From assembly GCA_005406025.1 (NCBI GenBank), contig BGZK01001029.1:124001-188000 (forward strand): 64,000 bases of DNA. The letters run 5' to 3'. The translations under genes were made by a program, and so were the position numbers. This document shows, piece by piece, positions 23,290 to 36,135 of this stretch. This stretch comes from Eumeta japonica (Eukaryota > Arthropoda > Insecta > Lepidoptera > Psychidae). The notes below the pieces were generated by a model. It was not told the DNA's origin and searched no databases. It saw nothing but the letters and a program-made list of their open reading frames with translations. How positions within the stretch are numbered: position 1 is the stretch's first letter; each line of letters starts with the position of its first letter.

Positions 23290-24799
23290 TATGAAAAAGG
23301 CAGTTTAAAAGGTATTGGATGCAGACTGGAAAATGTGTTTTGGAAACTGCTTTAGACCTATGAAGCTTTATACAAAAGTCCATGGAGGTTTTATTGAAAA
23401 AATATAATAAGAAATAATAACAAAAAGCATATTTTTTGTAGAATTATAAAACTTTCTAAATTTCTCACGTACTAGAACTATTGTAACGCAATATTAGTAT
23501 AGGCATCAAACGCGCCTCGTGCGCAGGTGTTAGCCTGAGATAAAGGCAATGTGTGGCTAACGAAAACATGTGTTGCCAAATTATATTATTTTTGTACATG
23601 TAATTAAGTAACAAATTCTGGTATGAGCCCTAAGGCAAGGCGTTCGTCATAAAAATTCTAATTAACTTGGCGATGTGGTACGACGATAGCGAGCCTTTTT
23701 ACTTCTATGGCCGGATTTATCAAAGACAATGTCAAATATATCAATCACATGTGGTTTCGTCCTCGTCTCAATGAGAAAGGATTACATATTCTGAGATATG
23801 CACTTACTTTCAAATTTTCTATTGCAGGCCACAGTTATTACCCATGGGCACAACCAGTAATTTCTTCTAGCACAAGGGCCCGTAGAGACGTGCTATGTTT
23901 GAAGTACTCGACTACTTCGCAAACGTAAGAAATTCAAGTATAATTGTAACAAGGCAATTTGAAGAGCGCATGCTCTTATTGAAGTCAGGAATTTCTGAAT
24001 CAATATCTCAAGTAAATATGTAATTTCCGAATAAAACGTGAATGAATCTTATTGCATACACGGTTAGACACCTGCCACAAGTATTAACATGCAGTATACA
24101 AACCACCGATGGCCTTGTATGTGCTCTTCAGCTTCGAATTCTCATCCAATTAATTGAATATTGATTCGAGAGGATTGAGAGATATCTAACACCTAGGCAA
24201 GTGTTATTTTTTTTTTATTTCCCTGACCTCCGATTAAATTTGATACAATTTTTACGTACGTCTCGTGTCAAATGGATACCCTCTCAGGAAAAACAGACAG
24301 TCACATTTATGTTTAATGTTTGTTACTCAATCACGCATAAAGAGCAGGACAAATTTAAATGTTTAGCACGGAAATAGAATATTTTCTAAATCATATGCAT
24401 GATATTTTATACTTCTCGCTAATACGTTCATGTGCAATAATTTACGAAAAACCAGAACCGATATCGTAAACAAAACCAGCATCGGATTGGTATTAATGAT
24501 AGCAAATACAGAAAATGAGAAATTACATAATTATATGCCCATGCGGGTGGAGCCGCTGGCAAACGCTAGTATACTTATATTGATCTTTTTCATTAAAGCG
24601 TATTTTCATAAGCGGTTCGTTATTAAAATAAATTATTTCTTAACAATACATTCCACAAAGCATTGGCTGCATTCTAACATTTTTTTCAAATTGAAGTTTT
24701 GGACTGAGAATAACATAATGACAATTGGCTGATAGAAATTTAAAAAAAAAAAGGAAAATATAAAAGTGCCCGGCTCAATACTAAGTTCATTCTAAAACA
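23290..24799. other. AT-rich intergenic sequence
   Basis: Two open frames of 73 and 100 codons (23707-23928 and 24430-24732, plus strand) are unrecognised and probably chance. Confidence 0.35.
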
Positions 24800-27700
24800 C
24801 AATAAATAAGTACTTTTCTACGTCTAGTAAACGCATAATTTAGCGCTATCTAGTAATATAAATGCAAATGGTTTTGACTAGTTTTTAATTAGTGCTATCT
24901 AGAAGATAAATGCCATGGTTTTTTCTTTTATTGTATTCAAGGCAAATAATATATTAGCACCTCATGACTACATACCAAAAACTCGAGAACTCGATCGTCT
25001 TTCATTAATAACTTTTAAATGGTTGTGAGTTTAATAACAAAAAACAATACAGATCGTCGTTGGGTTAAATGGAAACATATTAAATACAATTTTGTTTTAA
25101 TCCATTTCTTATTTTTTTTTCTACAATGTGAAGACTTACGACGCGCATACCAACGGAAGGCGTTTCATACAATTTTTCAATTACATTTTTTGTTATGTAA
25201 TGTAAAGTGAATAAATTAAAATATAAAATTGACTTATGATTTTATCTCTCTACTTATTTAAGCATAATTTGACGTCTAGCTTAGAATATAATAACGATTT
25301 TATCTCACAAAATTGAGGTATGGCCACATACGGAGGGTAGGAAACTTACCTAGCTCACACACGCTGCGTATTGCGAGACGCGCAATGGATATAAGGAATG
25401 GAAAAAAAAGATTTTATGTGTTCACTAATATTTGTTTAATATTATATGATCAACTGCCCATACTAATGTGATACTTTTTTCCACAGCTGGCGTGATGCAA
25501 AAATCCTTTTAGTGAGGTGTGGATTAGTTCTTTATGGTCTTGAAAATATTTTCAAATTTTGATTCATTCAAACAAGTTTCCTAATAATAAATAAATTAAT
25601 TTTAGAAAATGTAAAAATTTAAAACGTGTATTATACGTGTAAGGAAACTTGGTAAATTGTCTAACCAATTGTTAAATAAAAACGGCACTTAGTGTTTCAA
25701 TCAAAACAATTAAAAGTACGTGTCATTACAGTATTAATTTATTGGTAGTCTGACCTAGCTATAGTCGACCCGAATACATAAATATGTTATCTATGTAATT
25801 TCCAATTTTATCATTTTTAACAATAACTCAAATAATTAGTTTAATATCAAACTTTAATAAAAATATTAATGCTAAATAATTTAAAAATAAAATATGCGAC
25901 ATAAAATATCAAAATTGAAATTTTGAAATATTTCTTAAATAATAAGATGGTATTACGATCATTTTTTAAATGTGTTTAAAGTCTTCACTTTGTCCACCAA
26001 AATGGATTAAAATCATCCTTTACTATTGTTAACATTTCGTGCATTCGATAATATAATCGTCAATACAACGACTGATTGAAGCAACAACTATATTGCGGTC
26101 TGCACCGCAATAATTTTAGTACAAAAGATTTTAATATTTTCGTCTCTTAAATAAATTATTAGTTCATATAATTTTCGCTCACTAAATTCTTACATTCAAA
26201 ATAATTTTACACATTTCATAGTCTATTATACCGTCGTTAAACGGATTAATAGACGATTAAATATGTAGACTCTAATTACCAAAAGTTCAATTCTGTAAAC
26301 TTAAAACGACTCAATCGATATGGTTATGGCGTCAATATTACGTCAGGATGAAAAGGGTTAGCGCGCTCTTGTTGGCCGTAATTCTGACGTCGTAATAATA
26401 CAGACTGAGTCATTTACCGCACGCACCGAATCCCACCCTTCTAGACGTTTCGATCCCCATTAATCAGCACCCGCGCATCATAAAGCAGACATACAACCCT
26501 ATTTCGTTACTATAAATTAGAAATGTATTACTAAAAAAAATATATATTTTAATATCTTTTTTCTTTTCAAAATTCTTAAATTTAGATATTTCTTTAATTT
26601 AATTTTCTCTCATCAATACTTCCGTTTTGTATTTCCGTGTATATAATGAAGGTGTGTAGAATGGTACAATCGGTACAATTGTTACGTAGGTGGATTCACA
26701 TCAGTGCATAAATATGGACATAGAACGGAATTTAGCAGCTATTTTATTGTTAATTAAATGTTCATAAATAAATTGAGGATTAAAGTCCTTTTAAGCGAGC
26801 TATTCACCGCGTGCCTCACGGTGCACAATTCAAATTCAGCTGTGGTGGTTTCTGAACTCGATGTCGATTATAATTTTGATCCAGGTCCTACTGTACCATT
26901 ATAGACTCTATACCACTGCTATAACTCTTGCTCTGACGCTGGACGGATGGATCGCGACGCATGCGTTATTTATTTCTATACGTGCATCAATCGACTAATG
27001 TCGTTAGCTCTTCTAAACACCTTAAAAAATAGTGATTAAAGCACATTCAAAATTGTCAAGAAAAATTTATCAAGCACACCAATGAATGGTCCAAATTTAT
27101 CCTTTTCATCGACTTGTCTGTAATTTATATGGAGCCAAAGCAGAAGTAAAAGAATCATCTATATCTGTTCACTAAAAAGTCAGAGAAATCGCGTAAACTA
27201 CAAAAAAAAAAGAAACAGCCATTTGAGTAGGTCTACCTTTCTTTATCGAAGTGGAATGCAAATGGAGCTGGCAAACGGAACAAATACAGGTAACGATGGA
27301 ATTGCCATGTTTTAACTAATTTGCATTAATCTCTGCTGCTAGCAGAAATATAATATTATGTTTATTTTTTAATGTATGATGTCCGACAATGATGTCCCAT
27401 TGATGTCCGACACTTTGATTGTCCGTATGTCTATGTTAGCTTACTTTTTTCATCTTCTAGATAAAACGGTTGAACTCTGGTTTACATACATGTTGAAACA
27501 ATGACGGATTTTAAAATAAATATACACTTTTTTTTTTATCTTGGTTGTAAATTTTGAGGGGAAAAATTAACAAACCAATAAACAAAGCTTTCGTCAAATA
27601 CATCATGTGACATATTAAACGGACAAGCTTGGTTAGAGAAACCATAACAGAGAAGCAAACCACCTCTAAACGAAATAATGATGTAGTGGAATAATCATCG

Positions 27701-30700
27701 CTTTAATAAATGGGTAACATAATAGGACTACTTGTTTATCTCGAAGTGTATGCTGTTGTTTACATTAATTTGATTGCTTGAATTTTTCCATAGAATACTA
27801 GATAATGTTTACTTTGTCAGACGTGGCATCTTTACGTCTTTGTTTTTTATATTTAAAGATAACATATTCATGACCTTGTTTACACTTAGAGAATTTTCAG
27901 GACCATTGAATTGAGGAGGGGGAGTGTTTACTAGTGAGTTTTCTTTTGGAGATCAGTGTTTTAACAAGTGTTATCGGTTAAAAATGTTTTAGTGGTTCTG
28001 TTGCATTTTTATTTTACAGTATAGTGGAATATATACTTTCTGTCTTTTGTAATGTTTACTTTCTATTCACTCTCAATCTTCAAACCTCGACAATGATATG
28101 AGGTAAAAACATATTTTTGTGTAATTTTAAAATCGGTATTTTAAAATATGAAATACATTATTAATATGAAAAAAATATTACAAAAAAAATTAAATTAAAA
28201 TAGTAAGATTTAAAATTTTTATGACAAATGGAAATTATTTGTACATAGATAGTGCTTGTAAAATGTGTTGCTTTATTTGAGTGAAGTCTAATAATGGAAT
28301 TATATTGCTGTAGTTGTTACTCTGGTAGCCTAAATAAATGAAAAAATTAAATCTAGTTCTAATCTATTATAACCATAAATATTTCTTTTTATGTACGTGT
28401 CGTACCTTCCGTCACAACGTCGAAGTGCTCTGTTAAAAATGCAAATAAAATGTAAAAACTATGAAAAAGGATGGTATTTTTTTTATTTTCAATAAGCAAT
28501 ATTTAGTTTATCGTAATAGCTGCTTAATCATGTATTATAATGAGTATTCAATGAGTATTTTGTATTTATTCATTTAAAGTAGCATCAAAAACCGAGATAT
28601 AAACCGACTTAAAAGAAATAGACCTATGCAACACCGGTCTCGTATTTCTTGTGTTGCCACATTATTCTATAGCTTAACAATGGAGACTCCTCTTATACTA
28701 ATGGAGTCTACCTACCTGGAGTTATACCTCTAAAAGGAAATCATGCAATAAATTAAATCTATTCAATAAAAATTTGTTTATTATATTTAAATTAGTTTTT
28801 TTGGAAATTACATACAAGTATTATGTTCATCAAAATATGTTAATGTTTAATGAATCATCATTCCATTGCATGCCTTAAGCGCGAGCGTAGGTATGCTTTT
28901 ACTGTCGCCTGAAAATCCCGTGTAATCACGATAACTAAAAAACTATTTTACTTTTAAACTTAATTTCTTTTTTAATCTCATCACTAATCGACTGGTAATA
29001 ACTGTATTAAAAATCATCGCTTGATGTAGTACTGGTTAGTTGAAATTTAATTTTTTAACTCGCAGTTATTCATGTTTTGATCTATAATTTCGCTTAAATA
29101 TCTGAAATGGAGATTGTAATGAACGTTTTATGTTTTTGTAATTGCCAATAGATAGCGGTAGTAATATCAAAAATAAAACAACTATTTTCGGCCAAGGATC
29201 AGCTGTACGATTTAGTTCAACTGTTTAGCTTTAAGTCATAGTTAGTCGCCCAACAATTTTAAATTCATTAATGAATATGGTTAAATAATATGCAAAAACC
29301 AAAAATATTGCTTGACAATTGACAATCATCACCGAAGAATATTTTCGTGACTTTTTATATAAATTATACTAATAATAATGCACATTTAGATTCCCGCGTG
29401 AAAATATAGGGAAGAGTTAAAATGGAATAGTTTTTTTGCAATTGTATCAAAGATTTGTTTTCGGACAAACGGACCCGGAATTGGGATCCAGATGAAATTG
29501 GAATCATAATGCCAGTCATATCACTCATCGTCAGTCGACATAAAAAATGTTGGGATCCAATCTGTATACACATGAGGAAACCGCACAACATAATTATCTA
29601 CAATAAAAAATATCAAGGGTTTGATTCTTCTTTAGCGTTTTCTGAGAATTACTAAAAACCCATACAGTTTAACCAATAACGAAAAGAGAATGGTATGGAG
29701 ATATTTGCAAGTTAAAAAAGGATATTAGATGCCTTTTTTTTGGGTTCCGTAAGAGTTTCTAAGAACTCTTTTAGTTGAACTAATTTCAATAAAACAGAAA
29801 TATAACTCCATTCATTAAAATTCTTTTGTTTTAATTTCAATTCATATTGTTTTCATTAAATAGACAATGTAGAATAAATTAATAACAAAAGTAGAATAAT
29901 ATATGATAAGAATCTAATTTTATTACAATTCTTTTTTGTATTTCATATCTTATTAATTAATAAGCTTAAACACCTGACAAAATACTCATTAACACTAATA
30001 ATTTAAGAGACACTCGAAATCTAGCGCCGAATTTGAAATTGAAAGAACAAAAATTAATGAAGCAACGAAGTTCATGGATACGTGTTTTTTTTGGGATTTT
30101 TCTACGTGTAGAACAGTTTTTGACAAGTGCCTAACAGAAACTAGCAAAAAAATTAGATATTACTGTGTAACAATCAAACGTGCATGTCATAATGAATTTA
30201 GTAAAACGATAACAATTAATGTGTCAGCTATGAATTTCGACAAATAAATAATGATATACAATTGCATGTATTGTATTTTTTTATAAACGCAATAAATGAA
30301 TTTCTGTGTGTAGTCACACAGTCGTAAGTACTGCCGGTTTTTCATAAATTTTAAAATTAAATGATTTAATTCCTTGGAAATCATGTAACGAAAATCACAT
30401 TTTAAACATTTTTTTGCTGTTAATTGAGGATTTGTTTCTATTATAGAATCAAAACGCACAATTTACCGTTAATGTATTTGGACTAATATATTTTTGTAAC
30501 ACTTTTTTAACAAAAGAATTTACCATCACACATAAAAGTAAATAAGATATACAATTATCATAGTCTTACATTTTTAGGAAATAAATAAATAAATTCCTCT
30601 TAATTTTCTAAAGCCACTTTGAGTTGATAAAAAAAATAGAGTTTGCATCATTATAACCGTTAATAATTAACTCTTGCATACCAATCAAAAATCTCACTCA

Positions 30701-30844
30701 CTTAACCGCAGACATTGAGGCGTAGACAGTTACAGCGATGTACGCACGTAACACTAAGCGATGCTGCGCATAAAACGAAACCCAACAATATATTCTACTA
30801 AAACGTAATAATTCACAGAAAAAGGTCAATGTATCTCAGATTGT
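24800..30844. other. Long AT-rich stretch with no recognised gene or transposon
   Basis: About 6 kb with only short chance frames. I see no SINE, LINE or LTR signature here, unlike both flanks. A GC-richer patch at 26320-26480 carries two TGACGT-type sites in inverted arrangement. Confidence 0.4.
26330..26450. promoter_or_regulatory. Possible regulatory patch with inverted TGACGT sites
   Basis: ATTACGTCAG and, about 40 bp on, CTGACGTCGTAAT form an inverted pair of CRE-like sites around a GC-rich core, followed by TGAGTCAT, an AP-1-like site. No start of transcription or gene can be tied to it; this is only a composition and motif observation. Confidence 0.2.
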
Positions 30845-31050
30845 GTACTGCGTAGAAATTTGCGAACTCGGTCAAAGAATCTTTTGTTGGCGAGTTCTTT
30901 TGTGCTTCTAATTTCACTTCTTCGAGCGCACGCTCCGTCGCTCGCGTCTGAGCGACTTCCATCTCGAACTCCAATTTGTAATTTATCTTCTGTAGTCGCT
31001 GCTTTTAATTGCCTTATCCGCTTCTAATTAAATTTTAGCCCGTTTCATGA
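30845..31050 (-). pseudogene. Possible retroelement gag-like remnant
   Basis: On the minus strand one frame gives 'LEFEMEVAQTRATERALEEV' followed by 'KLEAQKNSPTKDSLTEF'. This is a Glu/Ala/Arg-rich helical stretch that is out of keeping with the AT-rich surroundings and resembles coiled-coil starts of retroelement gag proteins. A frame shift and stop lie just upstream. The assignment is tentative; a host exon cannot be excluded. Confidence 0.3.
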
Positions 31051-31299
31051 TTAAATCTGTAGCTTTGTTTATAGACAGACGTCTCTAAAAGGTCTTCGTA
31101 CCCTGTTATGGTTTCGGTTTTTTGAACTCGCATGTATTTTTATTTGTCACTACCCTATAATATGTTGTTAGGATGAAATGTGATATTAATAATGATTGAG
31201 TAATTCAGAAAGTCTTGCAATACTACAAAAAATAATATTATAGATTATTACTCTTTTTTATAGCTTTTTGAAGAACTCTCCTAAGGCGTCTATAAAAAG

Positions 31300-32390
31300 T
31301 TTCATATATCTAAACCAGTTTTCAAAACACAAACTCTAGTCGGTGTCTAATCTCTTCGATCGTTTTCTCAAATGCAACCTTTTGTTTTATTTTGGGGAAC
31401 AAAAAATAGTCACACAATTAATTAATGTAATTAATGTAATAAATTTGCCCGTTGTATTGCCCAGAAAGTTCCCTTATTCTCAGCGTTGTCTCGGTGAAGA
31501 AGTGTCCCACAGAGACCCGTATTCAGTCTCCTGTTAGTAAAAACACCCCGTCACACATTTGGTTATATCAAGACCGTCTTAGACTAAGCAGGAGCTCTTG
31601 GCCATACAAAGCCTGGACCCTTAGGCACACAAAGCGGAGGCCCTTGTGTACAGTGGATTGGAACCCTAGTAAAACGTCATTAAAAACAGGATGTAATTTT
31701 ACATGCAATTTAATCATCAATGACGGCATTTCGAAATCGCATCGGCCCGGACGTCTCGGGTCTGCAACCTACATTTCCTGATTGTTAAAACATAACTGAA
31801 CACAACACATCATTCATCATTGACGCTAAACTTTAATCTCGTAAAGACAAGTAACCCGTAAATAACGAGTAACCTGTCTAAGAAAAAAAAAACCGTCAAA
31901 ATCAACATTTTGCTTGCATACCTCGCTTGTTTTCTTATGGTAGGTTTTGGTTAATTTTGAAACAGTCAACATATCTACTGACGGTTTATTTTTGTATCCT
32001 TCGAACAAAACCCACGATTTATTGCCCATTACCAAATCATTAACGCACCAAAACGAGCCTGATTTAGATTTTGCTATCAATTTACAGCCCTATACTCTAC
32101 CTAAATTAACTTCTAAGCCTGAAGTAGACTATACGGAATATGGAAGCTTCCTCTTTACGCGAAAATGCCCTTCTTCTCTTTTCAAACCAACCAAGAGTAT
32201 ATGCTAAATCTCTCCGTAAATAATTCGTCTATTCCCTCAAGTTTATTATTTCCTTGGTCTGTCACTCCTTTCCTCGTCCATCAAAGTTACTCGATCGCAC
32301 TTAAATTCTTCGAACCAGCGTTAAGCAGTCGCTTCACAAAAGCTTTTATATTTGAACGTAATTCGAATTAATTTTCTATTTTTAGTCACC
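31300..32390. other. Intergenic sequence with unassigned open frames
   Basis: Several 80-110-codon frames overlap here (for example 31452-31781 and 31947-32207, plus strand). None is recognised and none shows a consistent coding pattern across frames. The region could be a decayed retroelement. Confidence 0.3.
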
Positions 32391-32447
32391 AACGAGAACA
32401 TTTGAAATCACATTGCGTGATAATAATCACGCAAAAATGTTCTCGTT
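32391..32447. repeat. Imperfect palindrome around TAATAA
   Basis: AACGAGAACATTT...GCGTGA-TAATAA-TCACGC...AAATGTTCTCGTT; the left arm carries about 9 extra bases (GAAATCACATT) not matched on the right. Directly upstream of SINE-like copy D. Confidence 0.8.
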
Positions 32448-32497
32448 GTTCATCCATTTTTGGATAAGACAGAATAATTTAATTATTAAGTTCAGTT

Positions 32498-32815
32498 GTG
32501 GTAGAGTAATACTGTGGCCAATTTGGATACAGCACAAAAATGGGCCAGCTCAACAGGTGAAATCCACACTCACAAAATACAGATGTGAAGTAGCTGCTTT
32601 TGCTGTTGGTTTTCGTCCAAGAAGTGAAAGTCCCGGTGGCCCACTCTGCCTTCTCCCCATTCCATCAACCCAATCCTCTCCATAAGATATCCTATTCCGT
32701 CCCAAGAGGTAGATAACGCACTGATGACTCATCTAAGGTTACGAGTGTCCATGGGTGGCAGTGAACGTCTACTGTTTAATGGCTGGTTCGCTCCTTTACC
32801 AATTGACTAACCTTA
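32498..32815 (+). repeat. Lepidoptera-type SINE-like repeat, copy D (best preserved)
   Basis: Reads GGTAGAGTAATACTGTGGCC, AAAATGGGCCAGCTCAACAG, AATACAGATGTGAAGTAGC, GTGAAAGTCCCGGTGGCCCA, AGATATCCTATTCC and ends GTGTCCATGGGTGGCAGTGA then TGGCTGGTTCGCTCC. The same order of motifs occurs in copies A, C and E. It is noncoding. Confidence 0.78.
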
Positions 32816-32819
32816 AAAA

Positions 32820-34740
32820 ATCCGTAAAAAATGTATAGGGGAATTTTAATTTGTAAAAAGCTTATGTTTTTTCTCTTAAATAAAATCGTTAAAAACTCAA
32901 TAAAAACCAACCAATGTCTTTATATTAAAAAATATTTTTCACAATATTAAAAAATAATAATAAATCCATTCTAAAGTTTCGTTAACTTATAATTTTCATG
33001 TAGAAATATAATTATATATAAAAAATGCATAACTTTCCACAAGTACACTGAGCACTAGACCCTAAAAACACAAGTAAAGCCTGACCTCGAGAGTTTAAGT
33101 GGTACTCAAATAAAACTGATTTTGGTACACTACTTAAACTCAAACATAAAATATGTATTTACAAGCAAGAAGAATTTTATGTTTTGAATATACGACAAAA
33201 TTAATAAATTATGAACTGTTCGTGGAATACTACATCGAATCTTCTCAACGAATGGGAGTGGCCCGGGTCGATTGCCCTTAAGACTCATCAACGAGATATT
33301 TGACAACCTCATATTTTTTAACCTTTTATTCGGATGGTTTTGTGTTCGAAATCGCTCTTTTATTTTTTTACTACGCAAGAATTTTCCTGAAGTATCTCGC
33401 ATTTCACTTTTTTTTTAATTACTCAAACAATCATAACGAACTGTCCATAAAAGGTTTACGTCTTTTCAGAAACTAATCGTCTTAACTAAGTTTACTAACA
33501 GACATGTTGGGTTTTTTCATGAGACAAAATAAAGATTTAATCTTTGAGATGAAACCCATTTTCTCTGTTAATACTTACAATTACTCGTTCCACTTTGGCT
33601 TATTTATCTCGTAGACTGTGATGGACCATTTCATATCACAACTTTGTATAAAATTATGAATAAATAGAAGCGTGTTTGTTGCAGCTTTCTAACGGTGTGT
33701 CTCACTAGTTCACATATAAAATAACATGCATTTAGGTAATAAAGATAAACTCTTAAGGGTCTGTACAAGATAAATTACATAATTATTAACTATTCGGTAA
33801 CATAGATCTAAGCTTTGTCTACATTACATAATTCACACGCCGGTATGATGTATCCGTATAATTTAATAATAGTAAATAATCCTACCATTTGCAATAATGT
33901 ATTATGTGTAATGCACATATTACTATAGGAGCTAGCAACGTTTGCGAGAGAGAATTTCAGGTCAGCTGATTTTTCGATATCTCCGTTCTTTTGCTCTTTC
34001 AGTTAGGGTCTGGGCTGTCTGGCTGGCGGTAGCGGGTGCGTTTACCTGTGAGCGTCGCATCTGTACGACGGCGAGGCCAATATCGTTTGCCACGCCTACT
34101 ACAAAACCAATTTAGTTTTACCATTTTGTTTATGTAGGAATACTTCAATGTTTTTCTATTTCGATGCTTACGCCTAATTAAAGAGCACGTCAAACGGTCG
34201 ATTCTAGACGCCGACATCTTATCGGCGAGAACGGCCGTTAGCAGCCTCCGATCCGCTGTGGCGCAGCGTGGATTGCAGATTGTGGAGTTAAGAAATTCAA
34301 ATCTCACGATCTCAAATAAAATATTGTGGGAGGTTATGCGTCTTAATGGTTTGAAAATTAAGTACATTTATGTCACAACGTCATATAAACTTTTGCAATG
34401 AAAAAGTTCTTTCCCCCTATTTGGGTGTATTTCAATATTTCCGCATGAATATTAAATAATTCCGGTACAAAGTCCATTAAATTTATTTATCTATTTATTC
34501 AATCAACGTGAAAGCACCTAGTATAAAAGTGTTAAATTACCGACCGACTTAAAAATTATTATTATACATTCATTTCTAAAATTACGACGTCATTTTAGGC
34601 ACAAACAACAATATGGCGCTTCAGCCGCTTGTCTTTCATTATTCTGGACAACAAATTCGTCTTCTTCTCGTGAAAGTCCTCATAATAACCACAACTTAAT
34701 GGATAGTTGTTTTAAAATAATGTTTTATAGCTTTTTAATA
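32820..34740. other. AT-rich intergenic sequence
   Basis: Mostly AT-rich. A GC-richer block at 33960-34370 has a 122-codon minus-strand open frame (34367-33999) rich in Arg that I do not recognise; its composition suggests old transposon or chance rather than a gene. Confidence 0.35.
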
Positions 34741-34810
34741 AATACATTTTTTAAGGGTAAACAAACATGCGAGCAGAGATCACCGCCGCCTATAGCCACT
34801 CGCAAATCCT
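34741..34810 (-). repeat. SINE-like repeat fragment, copy F
   Basis: The minus strand reads GCGGCGGTGATCTCTGCTCG and GTTTGTTTACCC, the 3' end of the same Lepidoptera-type repeat as copies C and D. Confidence 0.6.
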
Positions 34811-35599
34811 AGAAAATAGCTAACCCGTCGATAGCCTTTTAGAAAGGAATAAGTGATTTCTTCTCTTGAAGACCCCCTTATCGTGGTTGATTTAGAACAC
34901 TGCTGATAGTAGATCGTTTCATGTTTTTATAGTAGGTAGTAGAAAATTGCGTAAAAAGAGTGCGACGGTAGAACCCCAGCATATCAAAGTGATGATGGTA
35001 TTTTCGGTGAGCGGAACAACGCAGGGCACTCCCCATGACACGTGCGATAAAGCATGTACCAAGATGCTACATCAGACATGTCGTTGTTGATAAACATCCG
35101 TTGTTGACCCGTTGGTCAAGTTAGTTTGGAACGGCAAAACCGCATCCTATTTGGGTCAGCGCCGGCCCTAGCTTTGATCAACGTGGAGCTAGATTGTTTT
35201 TCAGTGCCCTCAAGTCAGTGCTCTAATTTTCTAGAAATTATAATTCGAGTTCATGACAAGTAAATAATAATTGCTAATTTTTCAAAATAAGTTGTTATTG
35301 CAAACATCAACACATTTTAAGCTTAGATTAAATTAAGTACTTTAAGTATCGTAAAATTATTCTATGCCGTTCCGAAAGCAATATCAAAATTTAATTTTTT
35401 GGTGAATTGCCTTTTGCATTTGGTTTTTTAGCGCCTCTAGTTATATAGCCTAGGGCTCTACTAGGCCGGTGCTGTGCGCAGTGCTGTAAAAGTAACAGTT
35501 TACTGAACGTTAAATGGTCTGGAGCATTGAAGAACTATCAAATCTGCGGAAGTAATATGTAATATTTATTAAGGATAAATTAGTAGATTTTAGAAGGAT
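34811..35599. other. Intergenic sequence, nothing recognised
   Basis: Mixed composition, GC-richer near 35000-35180. No coding similarity seen. Confidence 0.35.
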
Positions 35600-36135
35600 A
35601 ATGGAATTGATCATGCGCCTTTTCGCAAATATTCATAATCTCCTTCTTTTTTATAATAATTAAACCAAAGAGAATATAGTCATTGAAGTAGCTATATTAC
35701 AGATATATAGGTTAGAACATCTGCGTAGAAATGTTGTAGTAAAAACCTTAGCGACAGTTACACTCGTCCGCGATACCGCGCACCAGTACCACGTTGCGAA
35801 CCGAGACGCGCGGCCAATCATGCGCTTAACTCAACGGCGGTCGGTCACGAACTGGCACTAAAGCTATAGGTATTTTGCTAATTCGATGTTTTTAATTTTT
35901 TACGATAGAGACTTTTTTGTAATAATAGAATAGTATTACTGTTAAGTTACAGCTAAGATTTTGTGTGATTAAAATTGAGGTGTTTAATAACAATGCTTTG
36001 CACTGCTATCCATTATTCAAACATGATTTATTGTTAGGGAGTTTGCAGATGTGACATTGCTGAGCCTCTAAGACTTTATAGTGAAACTTACCCTGACAGT
36101 CAACAACCTGAGAGTTCGCAACTAATAGTGCGTGC
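35600..36135 (+). repeat. Dispersed repeat, copy A, abutting the minisatellite
   Basis: Second copy of the repeat found in WRAP53 intron 4 (44262-44970). The shared blocks occur in the same order and orientation; the similarity ends at GCGTGCTGTATATCGC, exactly where the tandem array starts. Divergence between copies is considerable, so both are old. Confidence 0.7.

Noticed and set aside
32413..32685. 90-codon open frame as a gene
   Set aside because: It coincides with the best-preserved SINE-like copy; the same region is not open in the other copies.
33999..34367. 122-codon Arg-rich open frame as a gene
   Set aside because: Unrecognised, no splice context or coding pattern, and composition explains the absence of stops. 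Left as an unassigned note.
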